Source: Niveibacterium sp. SC-1 (GTDB lineage Bacteria > Pseudomonadota > Gammaproteobacteria > Burkholderiales > Rhodocyclaceae). Taken from it: a stretch of 64,000 nucleotides of DNA. Below, in pieces: positions 36,656 to 44,422 of the stretch. Position numbers and translations under genes: made by a program. The stretch lies in the NCBI RefSeq assembly GCF_038235435.1, contig NZ_CP151275.1, forward strand, positions 4,030,001-4,094,000. The letters run 5' to 3'. Each line of letters opens with the position of its first letter. Positions within the stretch are counted from its first letter, which is position 1. Under the pieces are notes generated by a model. It saw only the letters and a program-made list of their open reading frames with translations. It ran no database searches and was not told the DNA's origin.

Positions 36656-37745
36656 CCGCACGTGGACGCGCGCCCTGATGGTGGCGCTCGCGCTGCCACG
36701 AACGCTTGCGAACAAGTTTCTCGGTCGGGCGCCGACCGAACCTTCGCGTGTATTGGTGGCAGCCGACGTCGTGCTGGGAGACACGATCATGCTGGCGCCG
36801 CTGATCGCCAAGATCCGGCATCGCTGGCCCAAGACCCGGATCTCGATCGTCTGCCGCCCGGCCTTCGTCAGTCTTTTCGAAGGACACCCCTGGGGCGTGG
36901 AGACGCTTTCTATCGACATGCGAAACCCCCTGAGCCTGCTCGCCGCGCGGGCGCGCTACGATCTCGCGCTGTGTCCCGCACAGACGCGCCACGGTTGGCT
37001 CGCCGCAGCCCTAGGGGCACGGTGGATCGTCGGCTTTGCCGGCGATCCGCGCCTCGCCAAGCGCTTTTGCCTGAACGAGCAGCGCCCTATGCCCAAGGAG
37101 GCAATGACATTTGGCGACATGGGCGCCTTGCTGGTCGGTGGACCGCCACCGCCTCCCTTCGCGCCGGAACAATGGTCTCACCCAGCAACGCAAGGATGCC
37201 GCCACAACGCTCAGCGCATCGTGTTGCATCTGGGCGCGAGCGGCGTCAACAAGCTGTGGCCAACGGAGCGGTGGCAGGCGCTTGTCTCCGCGCTACAAGC
37301 AGACGGCTTCGAACCCTGTCTCGTGACGGGCCCGGGCGAAGACCGCCTGATACGAGAGGTCGATCCCGAAGGCACACTCCCGAGTCACGAAGGGACGTTG
37401 TCGCTACCGCAATACTGGGCCCTCCTGGCAAGCTCCCGCGCACTCATCTGCCCGGACACCGGCATTGCGCATCTCGGCCGCATCACCGGCACTCCGACCA
37501 TTGCGTTGTTCGGTCCCGGCTCCCCACTACTGGGAGGCGCAGGGGAGTTCTGGCGCCAGAGTCCATACGTTGCGCTGTGGGAGCAGGACGTCTCCTGCCG
37601 AGACCAGAACGACTATTTCGAACGCGCGGTGATCTGGGTCCGACATTGCTGGCGCAAGCCTCCGGAATGCGACAACCCACGCTGCATTCGTGCCGTATCG
37701 GTGAACGCGGTCCTCGATGCTGCGCAAGCACTACTTCGCCGCTGA
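36648..37745 (+). CDS. glycosyltransferase family 9 protein
   Basis: A 365-residue GT9-type enzyme. The N-terminus has RVLVAADVVLGDTIMLAPLIAKIRHRWP, the acceptor-side pattern of heptosyltransferases. The donor half shows IVLHLGASGVNKLWPTERWQALV, LICPDTGIAHLGRITGTPTIALFGPGSP. It probably adds a heptose or related sugar during core or O-antigen assembly. The ATG at 36648 lies inside the end of asnB behind a GGAGG site, so the two are coupled. Confidence 0.75.
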   Translation: MASRTWTRALMVALALPRTLANKFLGRAPTEPSRVLVAADVVLGDTIMLAPLIAKIRHRWPKTRISIVCRPAFVSLFEGHPWGVETLSIDMRNPLSLLAARARYDLALCPAQTRHGWLAAALGARWIVGFAGDPRLAKRFCLNEQRPMPKEAMTFGDMGALLVGGPPPPPFAPEQWSHPATQGCRHNAQRIVLHLGASGVNKLWPTERWQALVSALQADGFEPCLVTGPGEDRLIREVDPEGTLPSHEGTLSLPQYWALLASSRALICPDTGIAHLGRITGTPTIALFGPGSPLLGGAGEFWRQSPYVALWEQDVSCRDQNDYFERAVIWVRHCWRKPPECDNPRCIRAVSVNAVLDAAQALLRR

Positions 37746-37759
37746 CGACTCGTCCTCCC

Positions 37760-38398
37760 ATGATCCGGAACCGGAGCGTCACCCTCACAATGAGTCAGCC
37801 AACTCGCCACCTCGACCTGGGCTGCGGCGCCCACCCGCGCAATCCCTATCGGGCAAGCGCCGTCTTCGGAGTGGACATCCGTTTGCCTGCGGAGCTTCGC
37901 TCGGCCAGCCTAGTCGAAGCGGACATCGTGCTCGATGGCATTCCCTTTCCGGACAATCACTTCGACTCGGTCTCGGCCTTCGACTTCCTTGAGCATGTGC
38001 CGCGGCAGGCCTTCTCGCCCCGCACCGGACGCACCATCTTCCCCTTCGTGGACCTGATGAGCGAAGTCTGGAGAGTGCTCAAGCCGGACGGCCTGTTCTA
38101 CGGCTTTACGCCAGCCTTTCCGCATGCCGCGGCGTTCCAGGACCCGACGCACGTCAACATCATCACGGTCGGGACGCACGACTACTTCTGCGGCGGAGCC
38201 CCGGCGGCAGCGGTCTACGGCTTCAAGGGCCGCTTCGTTTCCGAACGTGTGTGCTGGACCTGTGCAAAGAACGCGGAAGACGCACGAGATTCCCTGCGCA
38301 AGCGGCTGCGCGACCTGCATCGTCGCCATCTACGGCGCAAGGTCGATCACCTGCTGTGGGAGTTGCGTGCCGACAAGGGGAGCGCAGGCCAGTCATGA
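37760..38398 (+). CDS. SAM-dependent methyltransferase, polysaccharide locus type
   Basis: A 212-residue methyltransferase. Motif I is HLDLGCGAHPRNPY, followed by FGVDIRLP, FPDNHFDSVSAFDFLEHVPR and VWRVLKPDGLFYGFTPAFPH. This type is frequent in O-antigen clusters, where it methylates sugars. ATGs at 37760 and 37790 are both possible; the first is used, but neither has a strong ribosome site. Its stop overlaps the next gene by four bases. The FPDNHFD motif also occurs in the island methyltransferase at 15293, suggesting distant kinship. Confidence 0.75.
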   Translation: MIRNRSVTLTMSQPTRHLDLGCGAHPRNPYRASAVFGVDIRLPAELRSASLVEADIVLDGIPFPDNHFDSVSAFDFLEHVPRQAFSPRTGRTIFPFVDLMSEVWRVLKPDGLFYGFTPAFPHAAAFQDPTHVNIITVGTHDYFCGGAPAAAVYGFKGRFVSERVCWTCAKNAEDARDSLRKRLRDLHRRHLRRKVDHLLWELRADKGSAGQS

Positions 38399-39438
38399 CG
38401 ATCCGTCGCGTCCTGATCGCATACACGCCGCGGCCTCCGATCCTGGAGTATCTGCGCCGGGCCTTCGCGCGGCGCGGCGTGGAGGTCATCACCTGCCCGG
38501 CCCACAACACGGCCTTCGACCGTTTCGTCATCCACCCGCTCAACAAGCAGGCGCACAACCTGCGCCTGCTGCCGAAGTCGCGCAGTCTCTTCGAAGACCA
38601 TCCGAAGACACACAAAAACCATCGCAGCGAACTTCTGCGTACCGCGATCCGGCAGCACGACCCGGACCTGGTCATCGTCGTGCGGGGGATCGACTATCAC
38701 CCCTGGGCGCTTGAGGGCGCGCGCCGCTCCTGCCTGTGGTGGGTCGAGGCGGACGAACGCCTGGAAGAGCCCTTTGCCGAACTGCCGCGCTTCGACCATA
38801 TGTTCTGCATCAATCGCGTCGGGGCGCAGATGGCGCATGAGCGCGGCTTCGACAATGTCAGCTACCTGCCGCATGCGGTTGATCCCGACGCCTTCCGGCC
38901 CATACCCGAAGTGCGCAAGGACCTGGACTTCTGCTTCGTCGGCATCTGGTCGCGGGAGCGGGAGCGTCATCTCGCGGCCGCGCTCGAACTCACCCGCTCC
39001 GGCGCAATCTACGGGCCCCGCTGGTTCAAACGGACATGGAAGAAGCCCGCTTACTGGGGCGTCGTGCGCGGGGGCTACATCGCGGGCGAACCGCTGGTGC
39101 GGCTCTACAACCGCGCCAAAGTCGTGATCAACGTGAGTCTCTGGGGCCTGGAAGGCGGCAAGGCGCGCAGCGGACTGAACATGCGCGTCTTCGAAGTACC
39201 TGCCTGCGGCGCCGTGCTGCTCACCGACAGCTCACGCGAGACGGCCGAGATCATGACCCCGGGCGAGCACCTCGAGACCTTCAGCGATCTTGAGGACTTC
39301 CAGCGCAAACTCGCCCACCTGCTTCAGGACAAGGACGCCCGCACGCGGATCGGCGATGCCGGCCGCCATCATGTACTCGCCCATGCGAGCTACGACCAGA
39401 CCGTGCAGCGCATCCTCGACGTCTTCGACACACCCTGA
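38395..39438 (+). CDS. CgeB-like glycosyltransferase (first of a tandem pair)
   Basis: A 347-residue protein of the CgeB / Glyco_trans_1_2 kind. Features are DLVIVVRGIDYHPWAL in the N-terminal half, YLPHAVDPDAFRP, FCFVGIWSRERERHL and the C-terminal donor block SGLNMRVFEVPACGAVLLTD. CgeB proteins are GT-B glycosyltransferases first named from Bacillus spore coats and common in bacterial surface-glycan loci. The ATG overlaps the methyltransferase stop (ATGA). The next gene is a clear paralogue. Confidence 0.75.
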   Translation: MTIRRVLIAYTPRPPILEYLRRAFARRGVEVITCPAHNTAFDRFVIHPLNKQAHNLRLLPKSRSLFEDHPKTHKNHRSELLRTAIRQHDPDLVIVVRGIDYHPWALEGARRSCLWWVEADERLEEPFAELPRFDHMFCINRVGAQMAHERGFDNVSYLPHAVDPDAFRPIPEVRKDLDFCFVGIWSRERERHLAAALELTRSGAIYGPRWFKRTWKKPAYWGVVRGGYIAGEPLVRLYNRAKVVINVSLWGLEGGKARSGLNMRVFEVPACGAVLLTDSSRETAEIMTPGEHLETFSDLEDFQRKLAHLLQDKDARTRIGDAGRHHVLAHASYDQTVQRILDVFDTP

Positions 39439-39469
39439 CCCGAAACATACAAATAGAGCCAGCCGCAAC

Positions 39470-40507
39470 ATGGCCAAGACGGTACTCATCAGTTATTTCT
39501 TCGCCGAGGATGCCCTGCCCTTGGGCGACTCCCTCGCCCGAGGCCTAGCGGCCAATGGCTGGCATGTCGAGCGCTTCCATTGCCAAGCCGAAAGCCGCTT
39601 CGCCAATTCCGTCCTGAAACCCATGCGCAAACTCGCCAAGACCTTGGGTGTGGATTGGGACCCGGCCAGTCATTTCGGACTGGACAACGAGACCTTCCGC
39701 AACGCGCGAATGCTTGAAGCTCTGCGCCGCGTGCGGCCCGACATGTTGCTGGTCGTGCGGGGAACCGACTACACGCCCACAACTCTGCGCCGTGCAAAGG
39801 AGGAAGGGGTGCTTGGCACCACCGTCGGATGGTGGGTGGGCTTCCCCGAGAGCAGCGAATTCCTGAATGCGGATGCCGCTCGCTACGACCACTACCTGTC
39901 GATCCATCCCGAGCCCATGCCTGTCGGCGCGCAACATCTGGACTTGCTCGGCCATGACGAAGACATCTACCGGCCCATCGCCGGCGTGTCGCGCGACATC
40001 CCGATCAGTTTCGTGGGTGGCACGAATCCTCGCCGCCTGGAAGTGTTCAGCCAACTGACCGACCTGCCCATCCAGATCTACGGACCGGGCTGGCGCAAGA
40101 TCAAGCACGGATGGAAGCCCGCGCTATGGCGGCGTGTCCGGGCGAGCGGCATCTACGGCGAAGCCCTCAACCGTCTCTACAACCGCTCCCGCATCGTGCT
40201 CAACGTAACGGGCTGGGAGCCCGCTGCGGGCAAGGGCCTGAACCTGCGCGTGCTCGACGTGCCGGCGACCGGCGCCTTCCTGCTGACCGACCATAGTGAG
40301 GACCTGTCCGCCTTTTTCAAGGTTGGGCAGGAGATTGAAACCTGGAGCACCGTGGAAGAGCTGCGCGACAAGTGCCGCTTCTATCTCGAGAACGACGGAG
40401 CACGCGAGCGCATCGCCGCCGCCGGCCTCGCGAAGGTACGCAGCTTGGAAGACTATCGGACAAAGATGGGGCGTCTACTGCACCTTTGCGGACAGGAAGC
40501 AGAATGA
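39470..40507 (+). CDS. CgeB-like glycosyltransferase (second of a tandem pair)
   Basis: A 345-residue paralogue of the preceding protein. Shared landmarks are PDMLLVVRGTDYTPTTL, ISFVGGTNPRRLEVF, YNRSRIVLNVTGW and the donor block KGLNLRVLDVPATGAFLLTD. Sequence between the landmarks has diverged widely, so the two probably add different sugars or link to different acceptors. The gap between the genes is 31 bp. Its stop overlaps a small open frame described next. Confidence 0.75.
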   Translation: MAKTVLISYFFAEDALPLGDSLARGLAANGWHVERFHCQAESRFANSVLKPMRKLAKTLGVDWDPASHFGLDNETFRNARMLEALRRVRPDMLLVVRGTDYTPTTLRRAKEEGVLGTTVGWWVGFPESSEFLNADAARYDHYLSIHPEPMPVGAQHLDLLGHDEDIYRPIAGVSRDIPISFVGGTNPRRLEVFSQLTDLPIQIYGPGWRKIKHGWKPALWRRVRASGIYGEALNRLYNRSRIVLNVTGWEPAAGKGLNLRVLDVPATGAFLLTDHSEDLSAFFKVGQEIETWSTVEELRDKCRFYLENDGARERIAAAGLAKVRSLEDYRTKMGRLLHLCGQEAE

Positions 40508-40716
40508 AGCGCGGCCCCTTCGACGCCAGCGCTGTCTCTTTTCGTGGCGCCAATGCCGGGCCCCATGGCATGGCTCAACATCTCGGCTGGCGGGGTCCAG
40601 CAGACAACTGCGATCGACGGATTGAGCATTTCGCTCGGGGCGCCGATACGAATGTGGCAGCGGTCCGAAATCTGGAATACCCGGGAACTCATGTTCAACG
40701 CATCGCTATCCGATAG
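40504..40716 (+). CDS. small unidentified open frame before the O-antigen-ligase-like gene
   Basis: A 70-codon frame whose ATG overlaps the preceding stop (ATGA), the same coupling seen elsewhere in this locus. The product begins MKRGPFDASAVSFRGANAG and resembles nothing I recognise; it has no membrane segment or motif. It overlaps the start of the next gene by 26 bp. It could be a real small protein, a decayed gene, or chance. Its only support is the coupled start. Confidence 0.25.
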   Translation: MKRGPFDASAVSFRGANAGPHGMAQHLGWRGPADNCDRRIEHFARGADTNVAAVRNLEYPGTHVQRIAIR

Positions 40717-42064
40717 ATCCACACGGTCTCAAACACCCGTGCAGGCTTTGCCCATGCTGCTGAGCGCTGCTCTGCTTGTCGTGTGGCCCATGCCCGGGAC
40801 GATCGCAGCACGTTACATCATTGCAGTGCTTCTGCTGGCCTCAGTGCTTGCGGCGCGTCCGAACTACAGCGTCGTTTCGCGCCTGACACGGAACCGCGCC
40901 GCATTCTTGCCTTGGCTGTTGCTCAGCCTCTGGATCGTAGTGCAGATCATCTTTCTCGCTTGGGATCCGCGCACCTCCTGGCATGAATCAGCCCAGTGGT
41001 GGCGATCATCGCTCTTTTTCCTCACCGGAATGCTCGCCGCGACGATCCCCCTCTCTGGAAAAGGTCGTGATCGCTGGCTGAGCGTTCTGCTCAGCAGCGG
41101 TTTCGTCTATCTGCTCGGCTACTTCCTGCTCAAACCCTGGCACGCCCCGGACAAAACGCTGGATATTCTCTTCATGCTGAGCGGCGTGTTCGGCTCGCGT
41201 GATCTCGCGAGCCACGTGGGCTGTTATCTGGTTGCCATACTGATTGGCGTCAGCCTTTCCAGGCTCGCGGGGCGCACTCTGCTTGCGTACCTGAATGACA
41301 AGGTCGTGATTGCGTTGTTGACAGTCGCAATCGCGGCCACGGTCCTCACCCTAACCCGCAATGCGCTCATCGTGCTTCTGGTGCTCTGCGGCCTCGGTTC
41401 CATTGCCTACGGTCGCCTGCGTGTCCAGGGCCGGCCAGCTCACTGGATAGGCATCCTGCTCCTTTGTGCGACGGTGCTCGGCGCCGCACTGGCGACCTCT
41501 CTTCTTACCGACAAGCGTTGGGCGCATTTTGGCGAGTCCGTATCGGCAGGCTGGCAAACCGAGCGCTACACAGGCTGGCTGGAGCGCCACTCGGTAGGGC
41601 TTCCAAAGCTCAGCGACGGTTCGGAAGCGGATGAATCTGCATACCTTCGCACTGCCTGGGCCAAGGAGATGGTGCGCGAACTTGCCTTGCATCCGCTTGG
41701 AGTCGGATATAACCGCAACGCCTTTCGCACCGCCCTCCGGGCGCGATTCGGCAACCGCACGGAAGTCGCTCACGGACACGCGGGCTTTCTGGACTTCGGG
41801 ATAGGAACCGGACTGCCCGGTCTCGCGTTGATCATCGCCTTCTTCGTCGGCCTGCAGGCCACCGGCCTGCGGCAGTGGCGGACCCAGCGTGATGCCGTCT
41901 CGCTGATCCTCTTTCTCATGGTGACCGGTTTCGTCGTGCGCTCGGTCGTAGACAGCGTCCTGAGGGATCACATGCTGGAGGAGTTCATGTTTATCGTGGG
42001 CCTGCTGCTCGGGCTGCAGAGAAACGACAATGACGACCCCGCGGTAGACCAGGCAAAGGCATGA
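40691..42064 (+). CDS. O-antigen ligase / polymerase-like membrane protein (WaaL type)
   Basis: A 457-residue protein with ten or more hydrophobic segments and a large soluble loop at about residues 290-380 carrying HPLGVGYNRNAFR and EVAHGHAGFLDFGIGTGLPG. The G-[VI]-G-x-N and H-N/G-H-x-x-x-L-like arrangement is typical of the Wzy_C/WaaL superfamily, which joins O-antigen to core or polymerises O-units in the periplasm. I chose the ATG at 40691, just before the first membrane helix; a GTG at 40544 would add 49 non-membrane residues. It overlaps the next glycosyltransferase by four bases. Confidence 0.75.
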   Translation: MFNASLSDRSTRSQTPVQALPMLLSAALLVVWPMPGTIAARYIIAVLLLASVLAARPNYSVVSRLTRNRAAFLPWLLLSLWIVVQIIFLAWDPRTSWHESAQWWRSSLFFLTGMLAATIPLSGKGRDRWLSVLLSSGFVYLLGYFLLKPWHAPDKTLDILFMLSGVFGSRDLASHVGCYLVAILIGVSLSRLAGRTLLAYLNDKVVIALLTVAIAATVLTLTRNALIVLLVLCGLGSIAYGRLRVQGRPAHWIGILLLCATVLGAALATSLLTDKRWAHFGESVSAGWQTERYTGWLERHSVGLPKLSDGSEADESAYLRTAWAKEMVRELALHPLGVGYNRNAFRTALRARFGNRTEVAHGHAGFLDFGIGTGLPGLALIIAFFVGLQATGLRQWRTQRDAVSLILFLMVTGFVVRSVVDSVLRDHMLEEFMFIVGLLLGLQRNDNDDPAVDQAKA

Positions 42065-43101
42065 ACCCTCAACGCATCCTCGTGATCCGTCGCGACAACA
42101 TCGGCGACCTGGTCTGCACCACGCCGGCGATCGCCGCCTTGCGGGCGCGTTTTCCCGACGCGCATATCGCGGCGCTGGTGAACTCCTACAACGCCGAAGT
42201 GCTTGGGGGGAATCCGCATCTGGATGCAGTGCACAGCTACACCAAGCTCAAGCACCGCGAACCCGGACAGAGCGCGCTGGGTGCCCTGCGGCAGCGGGCG
42301 AAGCTGCTGCTGGCGATCCGGCGGCAGCGCTTCGACGTGGCGGTCCTGGGCAAGTCGTCCTGGGACCGTCACGGCCTGCGCCTGGCCCGTCAGTGCGGCG
42401 TGGCGCAGACCATCGGCTACGCCACACCGGAAGCCGGCAAGGCGCAACCCGACTTCGCCCTGCCCGCGCCGGGCCTGATGCACGAGGTGCAGGCCGTCGG
42501 GGGCCTGCTGGCGCCGCTGGGCATCACGGGTGAGCCCGGCCCTCTGCAGGTCTATCCCGACGCCGCGCTGGCCGCGCAGGCCGAAGCGCGTTTCACGGGC
42601 CTCGGCGTGCGTCCGCGCCTCGCGTTGCATCTTTCCGCACGCGAGGCGACGCGCCGCTGGCCGGCGGAGAAGTGGATCGCGCTGGCGCGTGACGCCGCCG
42701 CGCAGGGCTGGGGGCTCGTGCTCTTCTGGTCGCCCGGGCCGGCCGATGACCCGCGCCATCCGGGCGACGACGCCTTCGCACAAGAGGTGCGCGGCGCGCT
42801 GGAAGGGCTGCCCGTCGTGGCCTGTCCGACCCACGGCCTGGGAGAGCTGGTGGCGGCTTTCTCGCGCTGCCACGCCTTCGTGGGTGCCGACGGCGGCGCG
42901 ATGCACCTGGCGGCCGCGGCGGGGCTGCCCATGGCCGCACTCTTCGAGAACACGCCCGACAAGACCCTGCACTGGTACCCGTGGCACGTGCCGCATCGCG
43001 TGGTCTGCGGACCCGGATTCGAAGTCGGCAGCATCCCGGCCGATGCGGTGCTGCAGGCGCTCGCCGCTCTGCCCCGTCGCGAGCCCATACCGCATGGCTG
43101 A
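42061..43101 (+). CDS. glycosyltransferase family 9 (heptosyltransferase-like)
   Basis: A 346-residue GT9 enzyme with ILVIRRDNIGDLVCTTPAIAALRARFPDAHI at the start, the signature acidic D(N)IGD acceptor loop of heptosyltransferases, LALHLSAREATRRWPAEKW and FVGADGGAMHLAAAAGLPMAALF in the donor half. It likely adds a heptose to LPS. Third GT9 of the locus, so the core probably has several heptoses. It overlaps both neighbours (4 bp with the ligase-like gene, 8 bp with the flavoprotein). Confidence 0.8.
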   Translation: MNPQRILVIRRDNIGDLVCTTPAIAALRARFPDAHIAALVNSYNAEVLGGNPHLDAVHSYTKLKHREPGQSALGALRQRAKLLLAIRRQRFDVAVLGKSSWDRHGLRLARQCGVAQTIGYATPEAGKAQPDFALPAPGLMHEVQAVGGLLAPLGITGEPGPLQVYPDAALAAQAEARFTGLGVRPRLALHLSAREATRRWPAEKWIALARDAAAQGWGLVLFWSPGPADDPRHPGDDAFAQEVRGALEGLPVVACPTHGLGELVAAFSRCHAFVGADGGAMHLAAAAGLPMAALFENTPDKTLHWYPWHVPHRVVCGPGFEVGSIPADAVLQALAALPRREPIPHG

Positions 43102-44275
43102 ATCCTTCGAGGTTGCCGTCATCGGCGCGGGCGCCGCGGGCATGATGTGCGCCGCGGTGGCCGGCCAACGCGGCCGCAGCGTGGTCCTGATCGACCATGC
43201 GGCCAAGCTGGGCGAGAAGATCCGCATCTCCGGCGGCGGCCGCTGCAACTTCACCAACCTGCAGGCGGGCCCGGCCAACTACCTCTCGGCCAATCCGCAC
43301 TTCTGCCGCTCCGCGCTCTCCCGCTACACGCCACGCGATTTCCTCGACCTGGTCGAGCGCTACGGCATCGCCTGGCATGAAAAGCACCGCGGCCAGCTCT
43401 TCTGCGACGACAGCGCCCAGCAGATCATCGACATGCTGCGGGCCGAATGCGCGCTGGGCGGTGTCAGCTGGCGCCAGCCTTGCAAGGTCGCCGGCGTCAG
43501 CCGCGAGGCGGCGGGCTTCCTGCTCGCCACGGATGCGGGCGAAATCCGCTGCCAGTCGCTGGTGATCGCCACCGGCGGCCTGCCGGTCCCGAAGATCGGC
43601 GCGACCGATTTCGGTCTGCGGATCGCGCGCCAGTTCGGCATTCCCGTGGTCGAGGCACGGCCGGCGCTGGTGCCGCTGACCTTCGACCCGCACGCCTGGG
43701 CGCCCTACGCCGAACTGGCCGGCATGTCGCTGGAGGTTTCCCTGCACTGCCGGGAAGGTCGTTTCCTCGAAGACCTGCTCTTCACCCATCGCGGGCTCTC
43801 CGGACCGGCCATCCTGCAGATCTCGTCGTTCTGGCACGAAGGCGACACCCTGTCCCTGGACCTCGCGCCCGGGCAAGACCTTGCGGCGAGCCTGCTGGCT
43901 GCGAAGGCCAGCAGCAAGGCGCAGGTCCAGACCACGCTCGCGCAATGGCTGCCCCGCAGGCTCGCCGATCATGCGGCCCAGGTCGCGGGCCTCGCCGGCA
44001 AGCCCCTGGCCGAGTGCAGCGACAAGGCCTTGCGCGGCCTCGCCGCACAGCTTCAGGACTGGCAGTTGCGGCCGGCGGGCTCGGAGGGCTACCGCAAGGC
44101 CGAGGTCATGCTGGGCGGGGTAGATACCCGTCATCTGGACCAGAAATCCATGATGGCCAAGGCCGTTGCCGGCCTGCATTTCATCGGCGAGACGGTGGAT
44201 GTCACTGGCTGGCTGGGCGGCTACAACTTCCAGTGGGCGTGGGCGAGCGGCTACGCAGCCGGAACGGCCTTGTAG
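43094..44275 (+). CDS. HI0933/YhiN-type FAD-dependent oxidoreductase
   Basis: A 393-residue flavoprotein. The N-terminal dinucleotide fold VAVIGAGAAGMMCAAVAGQRG is followed by the family signature EKIRISGGGRCNFTN, an IATGGLPVPKIGATDFG block and a C-terminal GETVDVTGWLGGYNFQWAWASGYAAG. The family is widespread and conserved but its reaction is not established; some reports connect relatives with RNA modification or stress. The start codon lies within the preceding GT9 gene, yet a glycan role is not implied by its sequence. Confidence 0.85.
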   Translation: MAESFEVAVIGAGAAGMMCAAVAGQRGRSVVLIDHAAKLGEKIRISGGGRCNFTNLQAGPANYLSANPHFCRSALSRYTPRDFLDLVERYGIAWHEKHRGQLFCDDSAQQIIDMLRAECALGGVSWRQPCKVAGVSREAAGFLLATDAGEIRCQSLVIATGGLPVPKIGATDFGLRIARQFGIPVVEARPALVPLTFDPHAWAPYAELAGMSLEVSLHCREGRFLEDLLFTHRGLSGPAILQISSFWHEGDTLSLDLAPGQDLAASLLAAKASSKAQVQTTLAQWLPRRLADHAAQVAGLAGKPLAECSDKALRGLAAQLQDWQLRPAGSEGYRKAEVMLGGVDTRHLDQKSMMAKAVAGLHFIGETVDVTGWLGGYNFQWAWASGYAAGTAL

Positions 44276-44363
44276 GACAACGCCGCATTCGCGCGCCGGG
44301 ACTATAGTCAGCCCGACGCTTGCCGTTAAATCGCAGGTTGCAGCTCGAATCTCGGACGTCGAT

Positions 44364-44389
44364 GGCGGTCCCGCAAGCGGGGGACCGCC
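44364..44389 (+). promoter_or_regulatory. strong hairpin in the leader of the hybrid kinase gene
   Basis: A perfect 9-bp GC-rich stem (GGCGGTCCC / GGGACCGCC) with an 8-base loop, followed by GTTTGCAC. It lies 88 bp after the flavoprotein stop and 33 bp before the kinase start. The T-run is too short for a convincing terminator; it may act as a weak terminator or leader structure. It does not match the known c-di-GMP riboswitch cores. Confidence 0.4.
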
Positions 44390-44422
44390 GTTTGCACATG
44401 GCCTTGCCCGCCAGGAGCCCCG

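Noticed and set aside
44280..44422. c-di-GMP riboswitch before the kinase/GGDEF-EAL genes
   Set aside because: The conserved GEMM core sequences are absent; only a simple hairpin is present.
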